A stretch of 64,000 nucleotides of DNA from Pseudoips prasinana (lineage: Eukaryota; Arthropoda; Insecta; Lepidoptera; Nolidae). Position 1 is the first letter of the stretch, and every line of letters starts with the position of its first letter. Made by a program: the position numbers and the translations under genes. The stretch is taken from NCBI GenBank assembly GCA_951640165.1, contig OX621240.1:4848713-4912712 (forward strand), read 5' to 3'. The notes beneath the pieces were generated by a model, which saw only the letters and a list, made by a program, of their open reading frames with translations, made no database searches and had not been told where the DNA came from. Below are positions 53,703 through 63,892 of the stretch, one piece after another.

Positions 53703-54147
53703 ATATTCGTTGACAGCTATCTGTTTATCTATATATTTTTTTCGTAGTAATAAATTCTACAGTTACGAGTTTCCGAGTAATAAATCAATGTATTACTCAA
53801 CATCGAGGTAGTTTCGGATGACTGACTGATTGCGTGAGGCACTAACGACTGCGCTTGTAACTCGTGACGCCGAGTGTGAAGTGTAACGCGAATGAAATTA
53901 CTAGCTATTAGTAATTATTCCCTCTTTTAGATCGGAAGATAAGTTCATTAGCTGATTTATGTGAAAGCCGTGACTAGTGAGCTGGAAATATTCTTGAGTT
54001 ACTAAAATGTAATAGTTCAGAAGGGGTTCTCAACATGATATGATCTTTAACATGCAACTGTGAATGGCCGACGGATCCTCCGAAGGGGTGTTAGCAAGGG
54101 AATCCTAAATTTGATCCGACAGTGTATTTAGTTTGTAGCTAAACGCA
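53703..54147. repeat. 445-bp direct duplication, copy 1
   Basis: 'AGTTACGAGTTTCCGAGTAA', 'GTAACTCGTGACGCCGAGTG', 'AACGCGAATGAAATTACTAG' recur in order at 54461-54903, roughly 90% alike in the first 370 bp. Not a repeat type I recognise. Confidence 0.85.
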
Positions 54148-54214
54148 GAGCGCCTACCCTGGATTAGAAGAGGATGCTAGATATGTTTTAGTCTCTTGCG
54201 CATAAGAAGCTAGT

Positions 54215-54420
54215 TGAAATCGGGACTAGTCCCTCCCTCTTGCCCACCACTGCAACTTACTCCTGTAAGCCAGGATGAATATGGCACACAATGAAATGAC
54301 ACTGAGCGGTGAGGCTCAGGCATGTCCCGGGGAATTGCTTTAACTGTCTTGCTCCGTAATGACTTTAATCTGAAATAAAAAAGGAGGAGTTAGAAAATGA
54401 TTAGTTCCACTTATACATAT
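54215..54420 (-). mobile_element. R1-type LINE 3' UTR retrocopy with 13-bp TSD
   Basis: 'GGGACTAGTCCCTCCCTCTTG', 'TGAAATGACACTGAGCGGTG', 'AAAGGAGGAGTTAGAAAATG' match the 3' UTR at 50455-50650. Flanked by ATAAGAAGCTAGT (54202-54214, 54421-54433). Confidence 0.85.
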
Positions 54421-54460
54421 ATAAGAAGCTAGTATGTTGAATCTATACATTCCGTTTCAA

Positions 54461-54903
54461 ATATTTGTTGAGAACTATCAGATTTTTTTTCAAAGTAATA
54501 AATTCGACAGTTACGAGTTTCCGAGTAATAAATCAATGTATTACTCAACACCGAGGTAGTTTCGGGTGACTGACTGAATGCGTGAGGTACTAACGACTGC
54601 TCTTGTAACTCGTGACGCCGAGTGTGAAGTGTAACGCGAATGAAATTACTAGCTATTAGTATATATTCCCTCTTTTAAATCGGAAGATGAGTTTATTAGC
54701 TGTTTACTGGTTTATGTGAAAGCCGTGTCTAGTGGACTGAAAATATTCTTGGGCTACTAAAATGTAATAGTTGTGTGGTTCTCAATATGATGTGATCTTT
54801 CACATGCAACTGTGAACATCGGTCATGTTTCTAGAAAATAAAGGCGATGGATAACACCTCCGAAAGTAAGTTTGATTCGGCAGTGTGCTTGTAACTAAAG
54901 AGC
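54461..54903. repeat. 445-bp direct duplication, copy 2
   Basis: See copy 1 at 53703. The R1 retrocopy lies between the copies. Confidence 0.85.
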
Positions 54904-56555
54904 TTGTACTATGGACATTTGATTTCCATATATTGAAAAAGTCCAACCGAAATTCTAACAAGGTCCTAATATCCTGATGTTAAAATACAAATTCTGAACT
55001 TTTGAAACCTAGAGCCATAAGCATACCAAATCAACAAAATAACGTTAAAACTTAGTTCTCAATAAAGATTGGACAGTGACAACACTAGCAGAGTTCCAAT
55101 TCAATAACTAGTGAGAAACTGATGTTCATGTTCATACACACATTGGATACCCAGTTCTTGAATGACCAACCAACTACACAACTGCCTTTCTAAACAGAGT
55201 TCTATATCTATGGCAATATGAATCAAATTTAAAAGACTAAATACAGGTTCAAAACTGGGCTAGATCAATAGTGCTTGCTTTGTACGGAACCCTTGTCTAC
55301 GGGACGTTACGACAATCATTGTCACCGCGATTGTTTGAAGTAGGGTTGACAGTTGACAGTTGCCGTAGAAAGGTAATTGTTTCAATTAGTTGGATTTAAA
55401 TAATAAATGAATTTTGGGAACAATACAAAGGTAATCCGAAGATTTAATTTACCATGAGGAAATTAAAACCAACGATTATAAAGTGCCATTTAAAAAATTA
55501 GGTGTAATTCATTCAGACAATACGAGACAGAACAGAATAGCATAAGCACTGCTTAAGTTAATATAAACATATTAAATTGAAAAAATACCCCGATATTTCT
55601 CATATTATTGTATTCTACTATTCAAGCCTTTTCATCTGATACTCATATTGAGAGAATTGTGAAAACATAATATATAACTCGCCATTTTATGGCGGCGGCC
55701 ATCTTAGATTTGAAATTTATCATACTGTATATAGTATTTCTACTAGTCAAGCCCTTTCACTTGATAACCCTATTTATAGAGTTTACCTTTTAAATTCAGA
55801 TAAAACAAAATCAAAATCGGTTCATCCATTGGAAATTTACGAAGCCTCAGACAAAAACACACACAGAGACGTCGAAGTTAAGAAACCCCGTCGTTTATGC
55901 GTTGGATTAAATTAATTGTTAGTTATTATGTTATGTTAGTTATGCAAAATCCCCTGTTTTAGAGAAGGCCTCCTCCAATTATTAATCTTTACGTTATTCT
56001 ATTAGGCCACTGTTTTCTTCTTTTTTGGTCCATCTTTGTTTTGTAATTCTGATTGTTCCGAACGCGACTAAACTAATTTCTCTAATTTTAGTCCAATTTT
56101 CACAATTCTTTTTTAAACGATTACTAACCTACAAACCTGTGTGACTGACGGCATAGAAAATCGCCACCCCATTTCATCATGTTTGTTTGTTTGAAATAGA
56201 TGAACTCAATCACTTTTTAACTGATTTTAAAATTATTTCACCTTTAGAGAAAGTTTCTTTGAGAGCAAGCTAAAGGTGACATTTCATTTAACAAAAATTG
56301 AGATTCATACGAAGACTTCCATTATGTAACCCAGTAAATTAAAAAGTTAAGCGTACGCTGAAAAAACATTAGAACAAAAAAATCCGGAAAGTAGATTTTT
56401 TTAAACTATCGGTAGGTCTCCATAATCACATTTCTAACATTACGGTGGAAGGAATTATTGTCTGTCTTCTATTGTTCCAAATAAAGTACTAATTTAAAAT
56501 GCAAATTACCTTTCTATTTATCCGTAAGAATATAGTATAGGAATACTGTCTTCTT
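54904..56555. other. AT-rich stretch with few recognisable repeats
   Basis: Only short repeat phrases: 'GTACGGAACCCTTGTC' at 55278 and 'CAAAATCGGTTCATCCATTGG' at 55811. No gene seen. Confidence 0.35.
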
Positions 56556-56562
56556 AGACGAC

Positions 56563-56704
56563 GTTAAAACGACGGTCGCGCTTTAATGCTACCACCGGAT
56601 CCAATGCGCCCCAACTAAGAAGACCCAGTTTGTTTCGCTGGGTCTTCTCAGTTGGGGCGCATTAGATCCGGTAGTAGCATTAAAGCGCGACCATCGTTTT
56701 AAAC
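56563..56704. repeat. Near-perfect long hairpin, ~64-bp arms
   Basis: Left arm GTTAAAACGACGGTCGCGCT…AATGCGCCCCAACTAAGAAG ACCCA and the inverse on the right with about four mismatches and one gap; spacer GTTTGTTTCGC. GC-richer than its surroundings; no open frame. Confidence 0.88.
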
Positions 56705-56850
56705 ACAAGGTTTTAATAATAATACTGAATTCATACCTTACAATAGACAGAACCATTCAGACAATATGTAGTAAAATATAAATTTCAATGATTAAACCTA
56801 AACATAATCTCCTTGACAATAACTTAATACAAGCTAGCTAAATATCAGTT

Positions 56851-56930
56851 CGGAATGTTAAAACATTTATGCAATTTATTTTATAATGGTAGCATGATAA
56901 AATTAATTGTATAAATGTTTTAACATTCCG
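56851..56930. repeat. Near-perfect hairpin, ~35-bp arms
   Basis: CGGAATGTTAAAACATTTAT… pairs with …ATAAATGTTTTAACATTCCG around AATGGTAGCATG. Confidence 0.85.
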
Positions 56931-57100
56931 TGTACCTAAATATCTGTAATAAGTAACTAGAAATAATAACTGTATTACTACAAACATGTTCTGACTATTT
57001 ACAAGCGCTTTTTTTAAAGTCTACGTGAATAAAAACCTTTTTATTTTATTTTATTTATTTACTTTGATAGTCCTAAATTAGGTTTAAATAAATAGTGAGT

Positions 57101-57154
57101 TTCCAATTTCAAAATCGATATACTACGTATAGTAAATAGATTTTGAAATTGGAA
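57101..57154. repeat. Perfect 16-bp inverted repeat
   Basis: TTCCAATTTCAAAATC (57101-57116) and GATTTTGAAATTGGAA (57139-57154); the 22-base spacer contains TACGTA. Confidence 0.85.
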
Positions 57155-57309
57155 TAGTATATCTATAGTGTTGTTTCGTACCGATTATATTGATGATTTC
57201 AGAATTCATGATACGGACGTCAGGATTCTAGCTGTCATGTGTCATCCGTCAGTGAACTGTTTGTCATTCGAAAAATGTGGCGTTCTGTACAATGAGGTTA
57301 AATATTATT

Positions 57310-57670
57310 GTAATTAGACTCTCGCGGCGAGCGGCGAGCTTGTATGTCTAATGAAAATTAGCTTGATAATAAGTGCGGCACTGGAATTGGCTCGTTGTGC
57401 GCATTGACTTATATGTATAACTAGACACGCTGTTTCGAACAAAAACTCTGTCGCAGTCCGGCGGGGCGAGGGTCCGCGCGAGGGGCGCGGGCGCGGCGGC
57501 CAGAATTGCTCACTGAGTTGCAGCGCGGACGCTGCATCTCAGTGAGCAAATTCGCAATATGCGATTGCGCGTCTAGTAGAATACATACAGGCCAATGGTT
57601 GTGCGTATATATTTTGTGTACGTGACGTTGTACATCCACGATTGAGATACGGATGCGCGTGCGTTAATTG
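57310..57670 (-). promoter_or_regulatory. GC-rich block, candidate promoter or 5' UTR exon
   Basis: CpG-rich text ('GGCGGGGCGAGGGTCCGCGCG', 'CGGGCGCGGCGGCC') with no repeat signature, unlike anything else here. Contains a CRE-like GTGACGTTG (57621) and a 51-bp hairpin at 57503-57553. It could be the start of the minus-strand Gγ gene or of an unseen gene; strand is a guess. Confidence 0.35.
57503..57553. repeat. Hairpin in the GC-rich block
   Basis: GAATTGCTCACTGAGTTGCA+GCG pairs with CGC+TGCATCTCAGTGAGCAAATTC, loop CGGA; one mismatch and one bulge over 23-24 bp. Confidence 0.88.
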
Positions 57671-57954
57671 TTTCGTTAAGATTTAAATATTGTTGAATTG
57701 TAATCAAAGACTCACCGCGAGTTGATTATTAAATTGATAGTTTATGTATCGTGATAATTAGTAGTAGAATCACGAAAGAACGATACAATAGAGAAGATTA
57801 TGTTATTATGTGACAAGAACTGATTGAGGTGGACTGGACCACCGCTGGAGATTTAGTGAGGCTTTTAATATATGTACGAAATATACCTATATCAAGTATA
57901 TTTATCAAAAAGGTGTAAGAAGTCACTGGTAGTGATAAGACCGTCCTTTGTACG

Positions 57955-58605
57955 CACGGCTACATATCAAACTAAACATTTCCAATATAAGCTGACTTGC
58001 TGTATGGGCAAGATTATCGTACTAAAGTTAACTTAGAAATTAGAATAATACAACATTGTATACTTTTATAAGGGAAGACACTTGTCTCCTCGACACAGGG
58101 AATCCTAGTGTGGAGTCTAGTGGACTGCCAAAGTTTAATTGCCTGTATTATTACTGTTTAGAACTGGAAAAAAATAAGTAAATTCTTAGTAAAAAAAGCT
58201 TATTACAATATCTCTGAATACTTTTCAGAACAAAATAATGCATTTGTTTGATTATGGTTGTTATTTATTTTTTGTAATGTAATTACGTGATATATGTACC
58301 TATCTATATTGAATGTGTAAAGTTGTTCCTCTTTGTTTTTAGGCGTTTGTTATTGGTCTTGCACCTTTCGCATGCCTTATGGTAAAATATGGCTGAACTG
58401 TATACTGTATAACACCATGTATTGTACCCATATTTGCGAAATAAAATATCTTATCTTATCTTAAGTACTCGTAAATATATTAAACTTAAATGTACTAAAT
58501 TATTTGGATTCAATAAATAACTTATTATTATATTATTATTGCCATTGTATGGAAATCTTAGACAACGCGAGATCAACTTATGTATACTGGAAATGTATAG
58601 CTTGA
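57955..58605. mobile_element. CACGGCTACATATCAAG MITE split by inserted DNA
   Basis: Left half from 'CGCACGGCTACATATCAAAC' to GCTGTATGG (58007); right half from TGTATGGAAATC (58546) to 'AGCTTGATGTGTAC'. TGTATGG on both sides may be the insertion's TSD. Confidence 0.7.
58300..58465 (+). repeat. LINE 3' end with (TATCT)n tail
   Basis: 'GTATTGTACCCATATTTGCG', 'AAATAAAATATCTTATCTTATC'. Lies in the DNA that splits the MITE. Confidence 0.65.
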
Positions 58606-58794
58606 TGTGTACATTATTATGCTCCTATTTATGTTCTATTTTTTTGTAATTAATTTGGTTTTCGATAAAGAGTATTGTATTCTACTTTAAGCGACAAGAC
58701 TTGTCAAGCGACCAGATTAGGTAAGTTGGTCTTATTTGTTATCTATCCGTAAGTTAAATTTAGTTCTCGTATATGGAAACAGACTGATTTTATT

Positions 58795-58920
58795 TTTTTT
58801 TATATCAGAGGGCGACAAACGAGCATGTGGGTCACCTGATGGTAAGTGATCACCACCGCCCATGGACACTCGCGACTCCTCTGGTGTCGCGTTGCCGGCC
58901 TTTTAGAGTCAGCAAACAAG
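58795..58920 (+). repeat. 'ACAAACGAGCATGTGGGTCACCTGATGG' repeat
   Basis: 'GAGCATGTGGGTCACCTGATGG', 'CCATGGACACTCGCGACTCC', 'GTGTCGCGTTGCCGGCC'. This copy shows the uninterrupted site of the CR1-like LINE at 17400. Confidence 0.6.
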
Positions 58921-59026
58921 TTTATTGAGTTAGACTCTTATGAAGTGTCCTTATTACTATTGTAATATTCACTGCTAACACACAAATCAATATAAAGTAT
59001 ATTAAGTAGTACAAAAGTAAAAAATA

Positions 59027-59240
59027 GCGAGGCGAGGTTAAGCTACGCGGTCAGTCCATAGATGGGTGACTGCCAACGTGGTTTTTTTCATTTCTGAGCG
59101 TCTCCGTGCTTTGGAGGGCACATTAAGCTGTCGTTCCCATTAGGCAACAATCGTTAAGTCATATAAGAATACTAGTATGCGGCTTGAACAACTCTGACAC
59201 TAGGATAACCACTGCCCATACGATAAATAAGTAAGTCTCA
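59027..59240 (+). mobile_element. SINE-F, head partly deleted, tail intact
   Basis: 'GAGGCGAGGTTAAGC', 'GCGGTCAGTCCATAGATGGG', 'TGACTGCCAACGTGG', then 'GAGCGTCTCCGTGCTTTGG', 'TTGAACAACTCTGACACTAGG' and tail 'ACGATAAATAAGTAAG'. It carries the clearest 5S-like C-box region. Confidence 0.82.
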
Positions 59241-59289
59241 ACATTAAAAGCAAAAAAGAAGATGCAAGAATATACATTAGTGTAGCCTT

Positions 59290-59870
59290 ACTATCGATTG
59301 TCTATCGATAGGTTGTCAATACTATCGTGACCTCGAAAACTAGTCAGAATATCGATAGGGCTATCGATAGTATTGGAATTTTACAATACTATCGATAGTA
59401 TCTTTCGAAGAAATTGAGTAATACTATTGATGAAGACCAATACTATCGATAGTATCAATACTATTGGGTATTGATACTATCGATGGTATCGATTCTATCA
59501 CTACTAAGGTGTGTATTAGTGCAATCAACGTCGATACTATCGATAGTTTGATACATCGATATTTAACCAAAGTTCAATAGTATTGCATCCGGCTTTTAGT
59601 CAACATTATTAGTTTAAATATCGATGTAGCAAAACTGTCGATAGTACCTATCGATACTAATATCGATAAATAATATGGACTTTTATTGCACTAAAACACA
59701 CCTTTATAGTGATAGTATCGATACTATCGATAGTATCAATACCCAAAAGTATTGATACTATCGATAGTATTGGTCTTCATCAATAGTATTACTCAATTTC
59801 TTCGGAAGATACTATCGATAGTATTGTAAAATTCCAATACTATCGATAGCCCTATCGATATTTATTTATT
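59290..59870. mobile_element. Foldback element packed with TATCGATA
   Basis: Arms about 59349-59570 and 59640-59862 are inverted copies (left ATATCGATAGGGCTATCGAT…, 'AAATTGAGTAATACTATTGATG'). TATCGATA occurs about 14 times. No ORF; TIR-less foldback of unknown superfamily. Confidence 0.85.
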
Positions 59871-59884
59871 TATTTATCTAAAAA

Positions 59885-60115
59885 ACGCGAGCAAAAATAC
59901 ACGTTTGTTGTATCGGAGCCCACTTAAATATTTATTTTATTTTGTTTTTTAGTATTTTTAGTTATAGCGGCAACAGAAATACATCATCTGTAAAAATTTC
60001 AACTGTCTAACTACCACGGTTTATGAGGTACAGCCTGGTGACCGACGGACAGACAGACAGCGAAGTCTTAGCAATAGGGTCCCATTTTACCCTTTGGGTA
60101 CAGAACCTTAACAAT
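59885..60115 (+). repeat. GGTTCCGTAC-family repeat, 5'-truncated
   Basis: 'GTTGTATCGGAGCCCAC', 'GCGGCAACAGAAATACATC', (GACA)n and 'GGGTACAGAACCTTAACA'. Confidence 0.75.
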
Positions 60116-60387
60116 AGATGAAAAAGGCCTCTGATTATGTCAGAGACAAAAGGCGTGCTCTCAATCATAGGGAGCTAAAGGAAAAAATAATATGAAAAGC
60201 CCACCAGCCCTAAGCAAGTCTAGAGCTGAACAATACGACACAACGGCATAGGTGTCCGTGTATGATAGTTAACTTTATATGGACAACAGACTTTCTAACT
60301 TGAGTATAATAGAAACCCGATTTTCTTCAGAACGTGTATGTACTATCAATTATGCGACATTTCTAGTTACGTTAAAGTTAATAATAT

Positions 60388-60690
60388 CTCAATGGAGATT
60401 AGCCAACGGCGCAAGACATATTATAGTGCACAAGTGTGTCCGCAAACATAGAAGCACTTTTTATTCCATCAGTCTCATGATCCGATGGGAAGACTAGCGA
60501 TACGACTGGAAAGAGGTCAGGTAGAGGACCGACGGCTACGTGCTCTCTGAGGCACAGAGGTATAATACCGCCAACTCCCAGACTTTGGTCTGATAATGAG
60601 AAATTTTCTTTACGCAAAAATCGATCCGGGATTTAAACACAGAACCTCTATATTTGCCGTTATACATGATACCGCCAGACCAACATACCA
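60388..60690 (-). mobile_element. SINE-E
   Basis: 'CTCAATGGAGATTAGCCAACG', 'GACATATTATAGTGCACAAG', 'GGAAAGAGGTCAGG', 'GATCCGGGATTTAAACACAG', minus-strand head 'TGTTGGTCTGGCGGTATC'. Confidence 0.85.
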
Positions 60691-60739
60691 GTCATTTGAC
60701 ACAAGCTGATAACAATCAAAATTATATTACATAAAGGCA

Positions 60740-60777
60740 TAATAACTTAAAACAATAATAATTGTTTTAAGTTATTA
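60740..60777. repeat. Perfect 17-bp hairpin, 4-base loop
   Basis: TAATAACTTAAAACAAT, loop AATA, ATTGTTTTAAGTTATTA. Confidence 0.88.
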
Positions 60778-61337
60778 GTTCTCAACTCCAATTTAGCCAA
60801 AAATCTTTCCTACAAGATTTTCGTAAGAGGAATTCGAGCAAATATTTGGATTTGTCTTCATATAATCTTTGTTAAAATTGCTTGTTATAAATAAATCTTG
60901 AAGTAAGTTATTTTTTTGTTGAAACCATAATTAAAATTATTTCATAGCAAGAAAAATATAATAACATCACAAGATTCAATTATATCCATATTTTACTATC
61001 AAATTTACTTAGATAATAAATTAATCTTAGTTATAAAATCTTTCAACGCTTTAAATTTATCCTCTTGTTAATTGAATCTATAAGTTATAGTCCATCCAGC
61101 GTTATTTCAACACAGATTAGAATTTAATTTTGTTGAAATTCATAGTGATTTACTGCGGAAGCCTCTGCGCTGGTTATTCGAAACTATAGCTACATTAATT
61201 AATAAAGCGTAGCTGTGCCATTAAATGAGATGTATAATTAAAGTTGATTTGTTTGTTCACCACCAATTTCATTACGGCAAATATTTAAACAAATATAAAT
61301 TCAAGTTGATACCTAACACGATTTATATAGGTAATAA

Positions 61338-61565
61338 TAATGTCCTCCTGGTCAAATTCCGGCCACGGCAGGTTCAATAGAGCCATCTTGCCACACAGGG
61401 GCACTTTCTTTTTAAGCACTCTCAAGGCACGACCGAAAAGAGGTCGGATACAGGATCTACAGTTTTACGTACTCTCCGCACCAAGAATGCCCGCACAAAC
61501 AGGCCAGTATCCAAAAATCTCAAGTTAACACAAAAAAGTAATTTATCCATGATCTTGGCCCGAGA
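61338..61565 (-). mobile_element. SINE-E, deleted copy
   Basis: 'GTCCTCCTGGTCAAATTCCGG', 'CACACAGGGGCACTTTC', 'GGCACGACCGAAAAGAGG'; several internal deletions. Confidence 0.65.
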
Positions 61566-62085
61566 GTGCCTCTAAGAGAAAAGTTCAAGGAGGTTAACAT
61601 TCTAACTGTACCATCTCAGTATATATATGAAAACCTACTATATGTCCATAAAAATATTGATTCCTTCTGTAAAAGGAGCGATACACATAATGTAAATACT
61701 AGATATAAGAATAATCTCATATTGTACCCGTCTCCACAAAATAAGTAACTCTTTTATGGGGCAATGTATAAGATTCTATAACAAACTTCCCAATCATTAG
61801 AGAATTGTGTACGAATAAGTTTAAAAGAATTATTAAAGCCTAATTGTGTAGCAGGCATATTACAAAATATCAGATTATTTAAGTGATAAAAGTGCATGGG
61901 ATTGAGTTGTTCTGAGTCAACACACATGATTGTAATTAATATTAAGTATATTTTATTTTTTGGTAGTGTTTCTCAGTAGCTACCACATCATGCACTGCAC
62001 GGTAGGGTAAAAAAAATATGACGATTCCACATAAATGTAAAATTATTACGGAATAAATAATTTTTTATTTTGATTTTGAAATTAG
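61566..62085 (+). pseudogene. CR1/Daphne-like LINE 3' end
   Basis: Encodes PLREKFKEVNILTVPSQYIY then ENLLYVHKNIDSF…NTRYKNNLILYPSP with a stop at 61748. After a frame change it gives IRFYNKLPN…, matching the C-terminus at 15420 and 13040. 3' UTR 'GCACGGTAGGGTAAAAAAAATATG' to 'GGAATAAATAATTTTTTATTTTG'. The 'LLYVHKN' phrase equals 'QLYVHKN' of the relic at 12618, so the three are one family. No RT motifs left. Confidence 0.8.
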
Positions 62086-62299
62086 GCCTGATCGTATGCA
62101 ATACAGTAACGTCAGGCTTTTCGCAGTTCTTCATACATTTTTCATAGACAGATTGATAGCCCAGTAATTTTATTTTATTTGATAGCTTTTTGACTCGTTT
62201 TGGAAATGCCATTTCAAAGTGAGTGGGCTTGTTTGAAATATGGATCCGCTACAAGCCATGCGTCAACATCAGTTACATATCGGAAGATCAGCGTTATTG

Positions 62300-62400
62300 T
62301 AATGAAATGAAATAATTAAATTTATTCAGCACTTAGGTATTAATATATACTTGTGCTTGTCAAGCTCACAATGCAGTACATAAACATAGTCAAACTGGAC
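62300..62400 (-). repeat. LINE 3' end
   Basis: Minus strand '…GCATTGTGAGCTTGACAAG', 'CTAAGTGCTGAATAAATTTAATT', tail ATTTCATTTCATT; same family as 36478-36556. Confidence 0.7.
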
Positions 62401-62673
62401 TATATTATGTCACATACTACAATATTGATAAATCTTCCATAATTGTGTAAACGAAACCATATCGCGAACTTTTTGTATAGTACTTACCGCCATCTAGGGA
62501 AGTGATGGCCAACTAATTTAGATACACATATTGGATTTTCATTGGCATTGGTCTTGAATTATACTTTGAAAATTTTATGACTCTCTTCAACCCATTAGAA
62601 AACATTAAACATATTTTACATTTGTTAATTAACCAGCAATGTTTTGGATATCATTTGTAGTTGCACAGAAATA

Positions 62674-62987
62674 TCTATATACATATAATAAAATCGTAGG
62701 ATAGTCAAAACTGTACATTGTTATTTTATAAAAAGGATACTTGAGACGTGATCTACATATGAGATCGAAGCCAAAAATATAGTTTTTAGAATTTTTGTCT
62801 GTTTATCTGTATGTATGTCCGGGCTTAACCCAAAAAGTACTGCATGGATTTACGTTAAAATTTGCATGAATATTACTAAGAGGTCGGTTCAACATATAGG
62901 GTACATATTATCCCGCTATCACCTACGGGGGACGAGCTGTGATAATTTATAAAGTTTAACGCGAGTAAAACCGCGGGGCACAGCTAG
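62674..62987 (+). mobile_element. Non-autonomous Helitron, complete (314 bp)
   Basis: Starts TCTATATACATATAATAAAATCG; ends with hairpin CGCGAGTAAAACCGCGGGG and CACAGCTAG; A (62673) and T (62988) flank it. The best-preserved member of this family in the window. Confidence 0.85.
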
Positions 62988-62997
62988 TGATAAAATA

Positions 62998-63330
62998 AAT
63001 GCTCGGCATATCGTGGACGGAGTTCCACACTAACAAATCTATACTTGAAGAGCGCGGCATCACGCAGCGTCTGTGGGCCATAGTACGGTCGCGCATACTG
63101 CAGTACTTCGGACATGTCTCTAGACGGGATAATGACTCCATAAAACGACCAGGTCACCTATGCGCTGGACTAACCAAGTGAAATCTGCAGTAGGCAGATG
63201 CGTATCAGACTGCGCCAGACAGTCCGCCAACAGAGAGAGATGGCGGGAGATCGTGCGGAAAGCTGTGTCCACCTTTACTACCGACGTGGATGCCTCTATA
63301 TGACCATGACCGCTCTGCTAAGAGCGTAAC
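62998..63330 (+). pseudogene. LINE polyprotein C-terminus (RTE-related)
   Basis: MLGISWTEFHTNKSILEERG then ITQRLWAIVRSRILQYFGHV and SRRDNDSIKRP; after a deletion in another frame RSPMRWTNQVKSAVGRCVSD and CARQSANRERWREIVRKAVS. The LGIxxxDxxxNxxIxxRxxI…GHVxRRxxxS…RSPxRWxDQ pattern is the usual C-terminus of such LINE ORFs. Broken by a frameshift near 63150; no catalytic motif. Confidence 0.8.
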
Positions 63331-63334
63331 AAAA

Positions 63335-63808
63335 GAGAAGAAAATACGGTAGATACGATAAAGAAACGGTTACTTTAAACAATTTTTGCAGAGAACCTTA
63401 AAATTGTAAGAAGGAATATACCCACATAAGTAATATAAAGCAGCATCTTCATAATTATCTATTACTTAAGAGCTTCATTAACAACGTCATTAATTTCAAA
63501 TTGCTATCTCATTACCTTCTACAGGATAAAACCAATTATTTTGCGATGGTATGACCTTTTTACGGCGTTCGAAGCGTGTAGTAAGTTTTCAGCGTAATTA
63601 GAAAGACTTGGATAATGAAAGCTTATCTGAGCATAAATAACACATATTTAAAGAATGTTGGTTTTGTTTGTAACTCTACTTTTGTTTAATGTAGCAGAGG
63701 CGAAGCGTGAGCTATTTCTTAAGTGAAGCCGCTGTAGAGCAACTTGATAGATTAGTATATTTCATATAAGTTTATTAAATGAAGATGGCATTATATTTCT
63801 ATCTCTTC
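63335..63808. other. AT-rich stretch, nothing recognised
   Basis: No coding frame or repeat identified. Confidence 0.35.
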
Positions 63809-63811
63809 TGT

Positions 63812-63892
63812 CGGACCTGATGGTCTAGTAGTTAATGACCCTGACTGCTAAGCCAAAGGTCTTGAATTCGATTCCCACCCGGGTCAAAACTT
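63812..63892 (+). mobile_element. SINE-B head
   Basis: 'CTGATGGTCTAGTAGTTAATG', 'CTGACTGCTAAGCCAAAGG', 'ATTCGATTCCCACCCGGGTC', then the sequence leaves the family. Confidence 0.75.

Noticed and set aside
57421..57639. 72-codon minus-strand frame in the GC-rich block
   Set aside because: It runs through the hairpin and a GC-rich run where stops are rare by chance; no recognised motif.
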